From assembly GCA_002787295.1 (NCBI GenBank), contig PCWJ01000024.1, positions 29,931 through 63,554 of the forward strand: a DNA stretch of 33,624 nucleotides, given 5' to 3'. Positions 14,536-22,961 of this stretch are shown one piece after another; within the stretch, counting starts at the first letter, position 1; each line of letters starts with the position of its first letter. This DNA is from Candidatus Nealsonbacteria bacterium CG11_big_fil_rev_8_21_14_0_20_37_68 (GTDB taxonomy: Bacteria; Patescibacteriota; Minisyncoccia; Minisyncoccales; GCA-002782225). Made by a program: the position numbers and the translations under genes. Below the pieces are notes generated by a model. The model worked only from the letters and a program-made list of their open reading frames with translations, had not been told where the DNA came from and did not search any database.

Positions 14536-16662
14536 ATGACCGAAAACAAAATCAAAAAAATCAAAAAAAGAGATGGGAGAATTGTTGATTTCGACCAGAG
14601 CAAAATTACTAATGCTATTTTTAAAGCCATCACTGCTACCGGTCAGGGGAACGGAAAGAGGGCAAAAAAACTTTCCGATAAAGTAGTCCAGATTTTAAAC
14701 CGTCGCTTTAAAAAAGATGAAATTCCTCAGGTGGAACAAACTCAGGACATTGTTGAAGAAGTTTTAATTTTAGCGGGCCTGGTTGAAACTGCCAGGGCCT
14801 ATATTTTATACAGGGAACAAAGAAGAAAAATAAGAGAGGCAGTGAAGGTAGCCGAGGAAGCGGTGGACCGAATTGATCAATATTTAGAAAAATTAGATTG
14901 GGAGGTTCAAGAAAATGCCAATATGGCCTTTTCTTTGCAAGGATTAAATCATTACGGAGTTTCTTATATTGTAAAAAAATACTGGCTAAACAAAATTTAT
15001 CCAAAAGAAATCAGAGAAGCAAATGAATCCGGAGATTTTCATCTTCATAACCTGGACACCCTTGGCGTCTACTGCGCAGGGTGGGATTTATACGACCTTT
15101 TATTAAAAGGTTTTGGCGGAGTTCCTGGAAAAGTGGCCACTGTGCCAGCTAAACACCTGAGAAGCGCCTTAGGACAGGCAATTAATTTTATATACACAAT
15201 TCAAGGAGAGGTGGCAGGTGCGGTCGCTTTTTCAAATTTTGATACATTATTGGCTCCTTTTATCCGCTATGACAATCTGAATTATCAGCAGATAAAACAA
15301 GCACTTCAGGAGTTTATGTTTAATATGTCGGTGCCAACTCGGGTAGGCTTCCAAAATCCATTTTCGAATATTACTTTAGACTTAAGACCCTCGCCGACTT
15401 TTGCTAAACAGCCGGTGATTATTGGTGGTAAACCCCAAAAGGAAACGTATGAAGAATTTCAAGAAGAAATGAAAATATTTGATAAAGCCCTTTATGAAGT
15501 GATGCTGGAAGGTGACAAGAATCAACGCGTCTTTTCTTTTCCTATTCCTACTATTAATATTACTAAGGATTTCCCCTGGGATGAAAGTGCTTTTGATGGT
15601 ATTTTCGAAGCTTCGGCAAAATATGGAACCAATTATTTTGCCAATTACATTAATTCGGAAATGAAGCCCGAGGATGTTCGTTCAATGTGCTGCCGGCTCA
15701 GATTAAATCTTACAGAACTTTACAATCGAGGTGGGGGAGGATTATTTGGCTCGGGAGCTTTAACTGGTTCGGTGGGTGTGGTTACAATTGACCTTCCCCG
15801 CATTGGTTATCTAGCAAAAACTAAAAAAGAATTTTTTGAGAGATTAGGAAAAATGATGGATTTGGCAAAAGAGAGTTTAGAAATAAAAAGAAAAACAATC
15901 GAGAACTTTATTGAAAAAGGTTTGTATCCTTATTCCAGATTCTATTTATCAGGGGTAAAGAAAATGAGGGGGCAATATTATGCTAATCATTTTTCAACGA
16001 TTGGTTTGGTTGGATTGAATGAAGCCCTTTTGAATTTCATTGGAGAAAATATTGGTTCAAAAAGAGGGAGAAGATTTGCTTTGGAAGTTTTAGATTTCAT
16101 GAGAGAGAGATTGGTTAAATATCAAAAAGAAACCGGTAGCATCTATAATTTGGAACAAACTCCGGCAGAGAGTACAAGCTATCGCCTGGCTTTAAAAGAC
16201 AAGGAAAGATTTCCAGATATAATTACTGCCGGAACAAAAAAAGTGCCATATTACACAAATTCAAGTCAATTACCTGTCAACTACACCGATGATATTTTCG
16301 AAGCCTTAAAGCTTCAAGACGAATTAACCTGTAAATATACTGGAGGTAGTGTTTTCCATATATTTTTGGGCGAAAGAATCTCTGACATTCAAACGGTGAA
16401 AAAATTAATTAAGAAAATTTTTGAGAATTTCAAGCTGCCGTATATCACTTTAACTCCGACTTTCTCAATTTGTCCCAGTCATGGCTATCTAGAAGGAGAA
16501 CACTTTTTCTGTCCAAAATGCACAATTAAACAACCTTGCGAGGTTTATTCAAGGGTTGTCGGGTACATTCGATTAGTGTCTCAATGGAATAGCGGAAAAG
16601 TTCAAGAATTCCACGAAAGAAAAGAATTTAAAATTAGAAAAACAGAATTAGCTAAAACTTAA
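14536..16662 (+). CDS. nrdD: Anaerobic (class III) ribonucleoside-triphosphate reductase
   Basis: Makes deoxyribonucleotides without oxygen using a glycyl radical. The 708-residue enzyme begins with an ATP-cone allosteric domain at about residues 5-95 (KIKKRDGRIVDFDQSKI...). The catalytic core has HLHNLDTLGVYCAGWDL, where Cys180 is the likely substrate-activating cysteine, and the GGGGLFGSGALTGSVGVV segment. The C-terminal zinc site reads CPSHGYLEGEHFFCPKC, and the glycyl-radical loop is RVVGYIRLVSQW with Gly676. Length and order are standard. It has its own leaderless-type promoter, and the activase gene starts on the base after its stop. An oxygen-sensitive enzyme as the only RNR visible here points to an anaerobic lifestyle. 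Confidence 0.96.
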   Translation: MTENKIKKIKKRDGRIVDFDQSKITNAIFKAITATGQGNGKRAKKLSDKVVQILNRRFKKDEIPQVEQTQDIVEEVLILAGLVETARAYILYREQRRKIREAVKVAEEAVDRIDQYLEKLDWEVQENANMAFSLQGLNHYGVSYIVKKYWLNKIYPKEIREANESGDFHLHNLDTLGVYCAGWDLYDLLLKGFGGVPGKVATVPAKHLRSALGQAINFIYTIQGEVAGAVAFSNFDTLLAPFIRYDNLNYQQIKQALQEFMFNMSVPTRVGFQNPFSNITLDLRPSPTFAKQPVIIGGKPQKETYEEFQEEMKIFDKALYEVMLEGDKNQRVFSFPIPTINITKDFPWDESAFDGIFEASAKYGTNYFANYINSEMKPEDVRSMCCRLRLNLTELYNRGGGGLFGSGALTGSVGVVTIDLPRIGYLAKTKKEFFERLGKMMDLAKESLEIKRKTIENFIEKGLYPYSRFYLSGVKKMRGQYYANHFSTIGLVGLNEALLNFIGENIGSKRGRRFALEVLDFMRERLVKYQKETGSIYNLEQTPAESTSYRLALKDKERFPDIITAGTKKVPYYTNSSQLPVNYTDDIFEALKLQDELTCKYTGGSVFHIFLGERISDIQTVKKLIKKIFENFKLPYITLTPTFSICPSHGYLEGEHFFCPKCTIKQPCEVYSRVVGYIRLVSQWNSGKVQEFHERKEFKIRKTELAKT

Positions 16663-17394
16663 ATGCGAATTGGCGGACTCCAAAAAGTAACTTTGATTGA
16701 TTTTCCGGGCAAATTAGCCTGTACTGTTTTTTTAATTGGATGTCCATTTCGATGCCCTTTTTGCTATAATAGAGAGCTTGTTTTACCGGAACTAATTGAA
16801 AAACAGCCAAGAATTAAAAAAGAAGATTTTTTTGATTTTTTAAAAGAGAAAAAAGGACTTTTAGAAGGGGTTTGTATTACTGGGGGGGAACCAACGGCAA
16901 ATCTTGATTTGCCAGAATTTTGCCAAAAAATAAAAGAACTCGGATTTTTGGTGAAATTGGATACAAATGCCTATGACCCTGAAATGATGAAAAAATTGAT
17001 TGATGAAAAATTAATCGATTATGTGGCAATGGATGTTAAGGCCCCAAAGGAAAAATATGGAAAATTAATCGGAATTGAAAACGAAGTTTTTGTAAAAAGG
17101 ATAATTGAAAATATTGAAAGAAGTGTTGAAATTTTAAAGGAAGGAAAAATTGACTATGAGTTCCGTACTACGATGGTTCCGACCCTTTTGGAAAAGAAAG
17201 ATATTTTGGAAATTGGAAGATGGCTTTTCTCTCTCTCCCCAGGGCAAAAGCTTCCAAAATATTATTTGCAAAATTTCAGGCCAGAAAAAACAATTGACCC
17301 AAAATTTGAGAAAATTAAACCATATCCAAATGAATATTTATTAGAAATCCAAAAAGCCCTTTCTCCATTTTTTGAGGTTTGCCAGATAAGGTAA
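16663..17394 (+). CDS. nrdG: Anaerobic ribonucleotide reductase activating protein (radical SAM)
   Basis: Generates the glycyl radical on NrdD using S-adenosylmethionine and a 4Fe-4S cluster. The 243-residue product has the radical SAM motif GCPFRCPFCYN, with Cys27, Cys31 and Cys34 in CxxxCxxC spacing, and GVCITGGEPTANLDL near residue 68. DTNAYDPE and DYVAMDVKAPKEKYGK further on are typical of the longer NrdG-type activases (about 230 residues) rather than the short E. coli form. Its ATG begins immediately after the nrdD stop (TAAATG), so the two are clearly one operon and functionally paired. Confidence 0.92.
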   Translation: MRIGGLQKVTLIDFPGKLACTVFLIGCPFRCPFCYNRELVLPELIEKQPRIKKEDFFDFLKEKKGLLEGVCITGGEPTANLDLPEFCQKIKELGFLVKLDTNAYDPEMMKKLIDEKLIDYVAMDVKAPKEKYGKLIGIENEVFVKRIIENIERSVEILKEGKIDYEFRTTMVPTLLEKKDILEIGRWLFSLSPGQKLPKYYLQNFRPEKTIDPKFEKIKPYPNEYLLEIQKALSPFFEVCQIR

Positions 17395-17400
17395 CCCCTA

Positions 17401-17474
17401 ACCATAACGAGGACTGATTTTGTTAACTGGGGGCGCTAAAGGCGCCTTGTTTTCGTTTGGTGTGTGGGGGTAAA
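17401..17474 (+). repeat. Family 3 palindromic element, intergenic copy
   Basis: ACCATAACGAGGACT at the left, a GGCGC-TAAA-GGCGCC core and TTCGTTTGGTGTG at the right match the copy embedded in mfd (5327-5397) over about 70 nt, including the GGGGTAAA tail. Here the tail forms part of the comEC promoter. Confidence 0.8.
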
Positions 17475-17476
17475 AT
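17471..17476 (+). promoter_or_regulatory. comEC -10 element
   Basis: TAAAAT 6 nt before the comEC ATG, with TTGTTT 18 nt further upstream as a possible -35. The hexamer is supplied by the 3' end of a mobile-looking palindromic repeat, so the element may have brought or reshaped the promoter. Confidence 0.45.
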
Positions 17477-17482
17477 AGGGGA

Positions 17483-19078
17483 ATGACCAAATCGAAGATT
17501 TTCCTCTATTTTTGTCTTTCTTTTATTGGGGGAATATTTCTGAGTTCTACTATCTTTGTTCCTGCGCTGGGATTCTCGCTAGGTAGTAGAGTTTATCTCT
17601 TACTACCGGGTTTAATTTTGGGGATTTTGCTAATTTCGATACTTTGGCAATATAAAAAAATTGTTGTTATTGGATTTTGTATTCTATTTTTGGTTGCCGG
17701 AATTTACCGTCACCAACAAGCCGAATTAAAAATTATAAATAACGAATTAAAATCCCACAACGATACCGGCAAAGAGATTATTTTAACAGGGGTAATTTCA
17801 AAAGAAGCCGACATAAGGTCAAATAATATAAAACTAATAATAACACCTGAAGAAATTCAAAATGCCGCAAACCTTCAAAATGCCGAGAACCGTTCTCGGC
17901 ATTTTGAAGGTAGGGTTTTGGTTACAACTAATCGATATCCTGAATATCAATATGGGGATAAATTAAAAATTACCGGAGAATTAAAAGCTCCCATCGAATT
18001 CGAAGATTTTAATTATAAAGATTATTTAGCTAAAGATGGAATTTATTCGGTAATGTACTATCCCAAAATTAAGCTATTAGAAAGAGAAAAATCCATAGGT
18101 CCGACCTATGTAATTTACAGCCAAATTTTATCTTTTAAAAATAAGTTGATGGAAAGCATTTATCAAAATCTTTCTCCGCCCCAATCTTCAATTCTGGGAG
18201 CGGTAATTTTGGGAGATAAAAGAAAAATTTCTGATGAGTGGAAACAAAAACTAAACATTGTCGGGGTGAGACACATTACTGCCGTTTCCGGAATGCATGT
18301 AGCAATTTTAACTACTATTTTAATGACTCTGTTGCTTGGTCTTGGTTTTTGGCGGCAGCAGGCTTTTTATTTTTCAATAGTCTTTGTTGCTTTTTTTGTA
18401 ATTATGACCGGTCTTCAGCCTTCGGCAATAAGAGCCGGAATTATGGGAGGATTGTTTTTGCTGGCCCAATATTTGGGAAGGCAGAAATTTGCCACCAATG
18501 CTCTTTTGTTGGCGGCAGTGGTAATGTTGGCAATTAATCCCTTGCTTTTAAAATTAGATGTTGGTTTTCAGTTATCCTTTTTGGCAGTTCTGGGAATCAT
18601 TTATTTAATGCCTATTTTTCAATATTATTTTCGAAAGTGGTTATCACCAGAGTGGTTTCAAAAATGTTGGTGGCTAAGTTGGCTACCGATAAAATCTATC
18701 GGCGACATTTTGGCTATGACCCTATCCGCTCAAGTTTTCACCTTGCCGATTTTAATTTATAATTTTGGCTATATGTCTTTAGTGGCTCCGATAACCAACC
18801 TTTTAATAGTTCCGTTTTTGTCCTACATTATGGGATTGGGTTTTCTTTTTGGAATTTTTGGAATAATCTCCCAGTTTCTGGGTTGGGTTTTTTCCTGGCC
18901 AGCCTGGTTACTTTTAACCTACTTAACAAAAATAGTAGATTTCTTTTCTCAAATTCCTTTGGCTTTTATAACCATAGAAAATTTGCATTGGGCATGGTTA
19001 ATAATTGCCTATTTAATTTTGGGCTATTTTACTTGGCGAATATCGCAAAAGCAAAAATTAAAGTTTTTAAATTATTAA
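17483..19078 (+). CDS. comEC: ComEC/Rec2-type DNA uptake channel, without C-terminal nuclease-like domain
   Basis: ComEC carries single-stranded DNA across the inner membrane in natural transformation. The 531-residue protein has N-terminal membrane helices (about residues 7-70) and an OB-like DUF4131-type region with YGDKLKITGELKAP near residue 155. The Competence domain has VRHITAVSGMHVAIL near residue 262, a run of hydrophobic helices and LQPSAIRAGIMGGLFLLAQYLGRQ. It ends after the last helices. The metallo-beta-lactamase-like domain of long ComEC proteins is absent, as in several reduced lineages where it is separate or lost. A perfect 19-bp-arm palindrome (17872-17910) encodes residues about 130-143 in the OB-like region. 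Confidence 0.88.
   Translation: MTKSKIFLYFCLSFIGGIFLSSTIFVPALGFSLGSRVYLLLPGLILGILLISILWQYKKIVVIGFCILFLVAGIYRHQQAELKIINNELKSHNDTGKEIILTGVISKEADIRSNNIKLIITPEEIQNAANLQNAENRSRHFEGRVLVTTNRYPEYQYGDKLKITGELKAPIEFEDFNYKDYLAKDGIYSVMYYPKIKLLEREKSIGPTYVIYSQILSFKNKLMESIYQNLSPPQSSILGAVILGDKRKISDEWKQKLNIVGVRHITAVSGMHVAILTTILMTLLLGLGFWRQQAFYFSIVFVAFFVIMTGLQPSAIRAGIMGGLFLLAQYLGRQKFATNALLLAAVVMLAINPLLLKLDVGFQLSFLAVLGIIYLMPIFQYYFRKWLSPEWFQKCWWLSWLPIKSIGDILAMTLSAQVFTLPILIYNFGYMSLVAPITNLLIVPFLSYIMGLGFLFGIFGIISQFLGWVFSWPAWLLLTYLTKIVDFFSQIPLAFITIENLHWAWLIIAYLILGYFTWRISQKQKLKFLNY
17872..17910. repeat. Perfect 39-nt palindrome inside comEC
   Basis: The 19-nt arm CCTTCAAAATGCCGAGAAC (17872-17890) and its exact reverse complement (17892-17910) flank a single base. 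It encodes LQNAENRSRHFEG, an abrupt hydrophilic stretch. As DNA or RNA it could form a 19-bp hairpin with almost no loop. Confidence 0.85.
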
Positions 19079-19104
19079 AAAGAACTGACTTTCGTCAGCT
19101 CTTT
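19076..19104 (-). terminator. lon terminator (comEC-lon convergent junction)
   Basis: CTGAC-TTTC-GTCAG flanked by AAAGA/TCTTT. Read on the minus strand the stem is followed by CTTTTTAATAATTT, a reasonable T-tract. It overlaps the lon stop codon (TGA, 19097-19095) and the comEC 3' end. Confidence 0.5.
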
Positions 19105-21467
19105 AGTGCTATACTTAAAGCCTCCTTCATTTCAGAAATAAATTTAATTTCAATTTCTTTTCTCTCCAAAGCTTTTTTTACGCTTTCAGGTAAATCCTGA
19201 AGGTCTTTTTCGTTTTCTTTGGGTAAAATTATGGTTTTGATTCCAGCCTCTTTAGCTGCCAGAACTTTTTCTTTTATTCCTCCCACTGGCCGGACCACTC
19301 CTCTTAGAGTAATTTCGCCCGTCATCGCTAAGTCATCTCGAACTCTTTGTTTTCTAAGTAAGGAAACCAGAGCTACAAGCATAGCAATTCCAGCCGAAGG
19401 TCCGTCTTTTGGAACGGCCGCTTCCGGAACATGGATGTGAACTTTATTGCCGACCGGTGATCTATCTGAAGGAATTCCTAACATTTCCAGATTAGCTTCA
19501 ACAAAAGTAAGAGCTGCCATAGCTGACTCTTGCATTATTTTTTCGACATTTCCGGTAATTTCTAAGTTCGGCTCCCTAATTTCCCTTATCATTTCTGCTT
19601 CAATAAATAGAATTTCGCCACCAACCGGGGTCCAGGCTAAACCGATAGCTACTCCCGGCCGAGAAATTCTTTCTTTCAGCTGCGATATATATCTTTTTGG
19701 TCCCAAAGTTTCAAAAAGCTTATCTTCAGTAATTATCTCTTGGGAAATCTCATTTTTGGTAATTCTTGTTGCTATCCTTCGGCAGATTTTGCCAATTTCT
19801 CTTTCTAGATTTCTTACTCCCGCCTCTCTGGTATAGTCTCGAATTATAGATTGAAGACCTTTGTCCTTAAATTGAAGCTGTTCATTGGTAAGCCCGTTGG
19901 CTTCAACTTGCTTTGGCACTAAATACTTCTTAGCTATCATTAACTTCTCTTCCCGAGTATATCCTGGAAAATCAATAATTTCCATTCTATCCTGGAGGGC
20001 GGGCTGAATGGGATCGGCTAAGTTTCCGGTGCAAATAAACATTACTTTTGATAGATCAAAAGGAACATTTAGATAATGATCGGTGAATGCATAATTTTGT
20101 TCTGGGTCCAAAACTTCCAGTAAAGCTGACGAAGGATCTCCCTGAAGGCGCTGCGTTCCAATTTTATCAATTTCATCAATCATAAATACTGGGTTCATAG
20201 AGCCGGCTCGTTTGAGCTCCTGGATAATGATTCCCGGAAGGGCTCCGACGTAAGTACGTCTGTGCCCCCTGATTTGAGCCTCGTCATAGACTCCTCCAAG
20301 GGAGATTCTAATGAATTTTCTGCCCATAGCTCTAGCAATTGACTTTCCTACCGAGGTTTTTCCTGTTCCGGGAGGGCCAATGAAACAAAGCAGCGGTCCT
20401 CTTCCTTGCGGTTTTAATTTTCTTACCGCTAAGAATTCTATGATTCTCTTTTTAACATTTTCTAAGCCGTAATGATCTTCTTCTAAAATTTTCTCTGCCT
20501 CTGATATATCCAATCTATCCTCAGTACTTACACTCCAGGGTAGAGAAACCATCCAGTCCAGCCAACTGTCAATGTATTGGCGAGTTGGATCACGAGGGTC
20601 CATTCGAGAAAATTTTTCCAAATCTTCATCAAATGCTTTTCTTGCTTCCTCAGAAAGTTTAGCTAATTCAGCTGCTTTCCTGTATTTTTTTACTTCCTCC
20701 TGTTCTTCGCCTAATTCATCTTTGAGCTTTTTTATTTGTTCTCTGATTATAAATTTTCTCTGTTCTTCTCCTAATTCTTCCCCAATCTTCTTTTGGGTTT
20801 TTATTTTCAAGACCTCTCGATATAAAGTGGTAAGAACTTTCTCTAACCTCTCTCCAACATCGAGTGTTTCTAAAATTTCTTGTTTCTCTTCTATTGAAAT
20901 GAGTTCAGTGGGAATGGTGAATATAGCCAGATCTGCTATGTATCCCGGGTCTTGAGCATTTATCATCTCGGTTTTGAGCATGCCCATTTCACTACGCTTA
21001 AAAAGCTCCAAAAATTCTAAATAGGCCGCTCTTACTGCTCCAATACGGGCTTCGACTTGGTTTGGAGCCGCCTTAGATTGGTCTGACAGCAACTCTATTT
21101 CGGCTTTGTAATAAGGAGTATCTTGAACAATTCTTTTAATTCTAAATCGGCGAATTCCGTGAACATGAATCTGAAGTATAGCCTCTTTCTCCAGATAAAA
21201 TTCGGGAATAACCTGGATTGTTCTTTGAATTTCTGCTACCGTACCTACGCTATAAAACTCTTCTGAATCTTTCTTATAAATTACAATTCCTATTAATCTC
21301 TCTCTTTTTTTTGAGATCTCCCGTAATAATATTATGCTTTCTGCTTTAGAAATAAAGATATTATTAGGCAATTCAGGAAAAACGATTCCATCAAGGACTA
21401 TTAGAATAGGTATAATTTCAGGAATTTGAATGTTTCGATCTTTGTGTTTTCTCAATTCTTTTTCCAT
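19095..21467 (-). CDS. lon: ATP-dependent protease Lon (LonA)
   Basis: Hexameric AAA+ protease that degrades misfolded and regulatory proteins. From the ATG at 21467 it is 790 residues. It has an N-terminal substrate-binding domain (IPEIIPILIVLDGIVFPEL...), a coiled-coil region, an AAA+ module with GPPGTGKTS, MIDEIDKIG and a GHRRTYVGALPG pore region, and a peptidase domain with DGPSAGIAM (Ser691) and GGIKEKVLAA (Lys734) as the Ser-Lys dyad. An in-frame ATG at 21524 would add 19 residues, but it lies between the -35 and -10 of a good promoter. The ATG at 21467 has GGGGGAAAG in front and gives the family's usual N terminus. Confidence 0.95.
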   Translation of the reverse strand: MEKELRKHKDRNIQIPEIIPILIVLDGIVFPELPNNIFISKAESIILLREISKKRERLIGIVIYKKDSEEFYSVGTVAEIQRTIQVIPEFYLEKEAILQIHVHGIRRFRIKRIVQDTPYYKAEIELLSDQSKAAPNQVEARIGAVRAAYLEFLELFKRSEMGMLKTEMINAQDPGYIADLAIFTIPTELISIEEKQEILETLDVGERLEKVLTTLYREVLKIKTQKKIGEELGEEQRKFIIREQIKKLKDELGEEQEEVKKYRKAAELAKLSEEARKAFDEDLEKFSRMDPRDPTRQYIDSWLDWMVSLPWSVSTEDRLDISEAEKILEEDHYGLENVKKRIIEFLAVRKLKPQGRGPLLCFIGPPGTGKTSVGKSIARAMGRKFIRISLGGVYDEAQIRGHRRTYVGALPGIIIQELKRAGSMNPVFMIDEIDKIGTQRLQGDPSSALLEVLDPEQNYAFTDHYLNVPFDLSKVMFICTGNLADPIQPALQDRMEIIDFPGYTREEKLMIAKKYLVPKQVEANGLTNEQLQFKDKGLQSIIRDYTREAGVRNLEREIGKICRRIATRITKNEISQEIITEDKLFETLGPKRYISQLKERISRPGVAIGLAWTPVGGEILFIEAEMIREIREPNLEITGNVEKIMQESAMAALTFVEANLEMLGIPSDRSPVGNKVHIHVPEAAVPKDGPSAGIAMLVALVSLLRKQRVRDDLAMTGEITLRGVVRPVGGIKEKVLAAKEAGIKTIILPKENEKDLQDLPESVKKALERKEIEIKFISEMKEALSIALKS

Positions 21468-21504
21468 CTCTTTCCCCCTTATTTTTAATGTGCTTAATCT
21501 TTTT

Positions 21505-21532
21505 ATTTTAAATAAAATACGCAAAATGTCAA
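21505..21532 (-). promoter_or_regulatory. lon promoter
   Basis: On the minus strand a perfect TTGACA (21532-21527), 16-nt spacer, TAAAAT (21510-21505). Initiation about 7 nt downstream gives a leader of roughly 30 nt with a purine-rich Shine-Dalgarno (GGGGGAAAG) before ATG 21467. This is unlike the leaderless arrangement of most genes here. I saw no CIRCE or other heat-shock operator. Confidence 0.65.
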
Positions 21533-21546
21533 GAAGAAAAAAGTAT

Positions 21547-21554
21547 GTTAAACT
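21547..21554 (+). promoter_or_regulatory. Extended -10 promoter of the GT-B-like gene
   Basis: TG-T-TAAACT ends 6 nt before the ATG at 21561, and no good -35 is evident. It is divergent from the lon promoter within a 93-nt gap. Confidence 0.4.
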
Positions 21555-21560
21555 AAAACA

Positions 21561-22901
21561 ATGGAAAAGATAAATTCAATCAATCAAAAAGCTTGGGTAG
21601 TGGCAGTAAGTATGGGTTATGGTCACCAAAGAACCGCTTATCCTCTAAAATATTTAGCCACCGGGCAGAAGATTATTAATGCTAATGATTATGAAGGAAT
21701 TCCCAAAAAAGATTGGCTTTTATGGGAAAGAATTCGCAAATTTTACGAATTTATTTCAAGATTTAAAAGGGTTTCGATAATTGGCCAAGCCTCTTTTTTT
21801 ATCTTCGATCAATTCCAAAAAATTCTTAGCTTTTATCCCAAAAGAGATTTATCTAAACCTAATTTTTCCTTAAAACAGATATTTTCTCTGATTAAGAAGG
21901 GCTGGGGCAAAGACCTGATTAAGAAATTAGAACAAAAGCCCCTGCCCTTTATTACTACTTTTTTTACGCCGGCCTTTATGGCTGAAGTTTTTAATTACCC
22001 TGGAGAAATTTTTTGCGTTGTTTGCGATGCAGACATCTCAAGAAGCTGGGTTTTCTTGGAGCCCCAAAAAAGCAAAATTAAATATTTTGCTCCAACATCC
22101 TGGGCAGCCCATCGGTTAAAGCTTTATGGGGTAAAAGAAGAAAATATTTTTTTAACTGGCTACCCTTTACCTCAAGAAAATCTTGGCCACCCACCCTACG
22201 GGCGGGTACCCGATTTAGAAATTTTAAAATCTGATTTAAGTTACCGGCTTTTAAATCTTGATCCAGATAAAATTTATTTTCGGCGATACAAAGTGTTAAT
22301 CGAAGAATATCTTGGAAGTTTGCCCAAAAACTCAAATCACCCTTTAACAATAATGTTTTCGGTTGGGGGAGCTGGGGTTCAGAAAGAAATTGGAATTCAG
22401 ATTGTAAAATCCTTAGCCAGAACCATTGGGGAAAGAAAAATCAAATTAATTTTGGTCGCCGGCACCAGAGAAAAAGTTAAAGAATATTTTCTAAAAAATA
22501 TAAAAAAACTGGGCCTTGAGGACACTTTAGGGAAAGGCGTTGAAATAATTTTTGCCCAAAAAATCGACGACTATTTTCAAAGATTCAATCAGGCCCTGAG
22601 AACAACCGATATTTTATGGACAAAACCAAGCGAACTTTCTTTTTATACTGCTTTAGGATTGCCAATTATTATTGCTCCTTCGATTGGCTCTCAGGAAGAT
22701 TTTAACCGAAGGTGGCTCTTACATCTGGGTTCGGGAATAGCTCAGGAGAATCCAAAATATGTTCATCAGTGGCTTTTTGATTTTTTAGAATCGGGTCGTT
22801 TTGCCGAGGCTGCTATGCAGGGATTTATTGAAGGAGAAAAACTGGGAACATTTAAGATCAAAAAAATAATTTTTAATAAAAATTCGGTTTCCCCCGTGTA
22901 G
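21561..22901 (+). CDS. GT-B-like glycosyltransferase (probable), envelope cluster
   Basis: Family assignment is tentative. The 446-residue soluble-looking protein opens with AWVVAVSMGYGHQRTAYPL, which resembles the N-terminal loop of GT-B enzymes of the MGDG synthase/MurG type. The middle has FCVVCDADISRSWVF and KYFAPTSWAAHRLKLYGV..IFLTGYPLP, the position of the interdomain crossover. The C-terminal half has IMFSVGGAGVQKEIGIQI, KLILVAGTREKV and ILWTKPSELSFYTALGLPIIIAPSIGSQEDFN, like the donor-nucleotide-binding domain. It heads a run of envelope genes, which supports a sugar-transfer role, but donor and acceptor are unknown. A near-perfect small palindrome (22189-22207) encodes HPPYGRV, and its 3' end is part of a larger palindrome (22885-22952). 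Confidence 0.6.
   Translation: MEKINSINQKAWVVAVSMGYGHQRTAYPLKYLATGQKIINANDYEGIPKKDWLLWERIRKFYEFISRFKRVSIIGQASFFIFDQFQKILSFYPKRDLSKPNFSLKQIFSLIKKGWGKDLIKKLEQKPLPFITTFFTPAFMAEVFNYPGEIFCVVCDADISRSWVFLEPQKSKIKYFAPTSWAAHRLKLYGVKEENIFLTGYPLPQENLGHPPYGRVPDLEILKSDLSYRLLNLDPDKIYFRRYKVLIEEYLGSLPKNSNHPLTIMFSVGGAGVQKEIGIQIVKSLARTIGERKIKLILVAGTREKVKEYFLKNIKKLGLEDTLGKGVEIIFAQKIDDYFQRFNQALRTTDILWTKPSELSFYTALGLPIIIAPSIGSQEDFNRRWLLHLGSGIAQENPKYVHQWLFDFLESGRFAEAAMQGFIEGEKLGTFKIKKIIFNKNSVSPV
22189..22207. repeat. Small palindrome inside the GT-B-like gene
   Basis: ACCCACCC and GGGCGGGT around a TAC centre, one mismatch that would be G-U in RNA. GC-rich against its surroundings; it encodes residues about 210-216 between the two predicted Rossmann halves. 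Confidence 0.4.
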
Positions 22902-22952
22902 GAAATTATTCAAAACCGAGGGTTGTGAAAAGAGGGGGGTCGGGGGAAACCG
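22885..22952. repeat. Family 4 palindromic element after the GT-B-like gene
   Basis: CGGTTTCCCCC (22885-22895) and its exact reverse complement (22942-22952) enclose 46 nt. The left part shares CCCGTGTAGGAAA and AAACCGAGGG with 10223-10276. It supplies the last codons and the stop (TAG, 22899-22901) of the upstream gene, so its insertion probably set the present C terminus. Confidence 0.7.
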
Positions 22953-22961
22953 TGTGATCGT

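Noticed and set aside
21468..21524. Upstream ATG giving a 19-residue longer Lon
   Set aside because: It falls between the -35 and -10 of the likely promoter and would not be in the mRNA; the ATG at 21467 has a Shine-Dalgarno and the normal N terminus.
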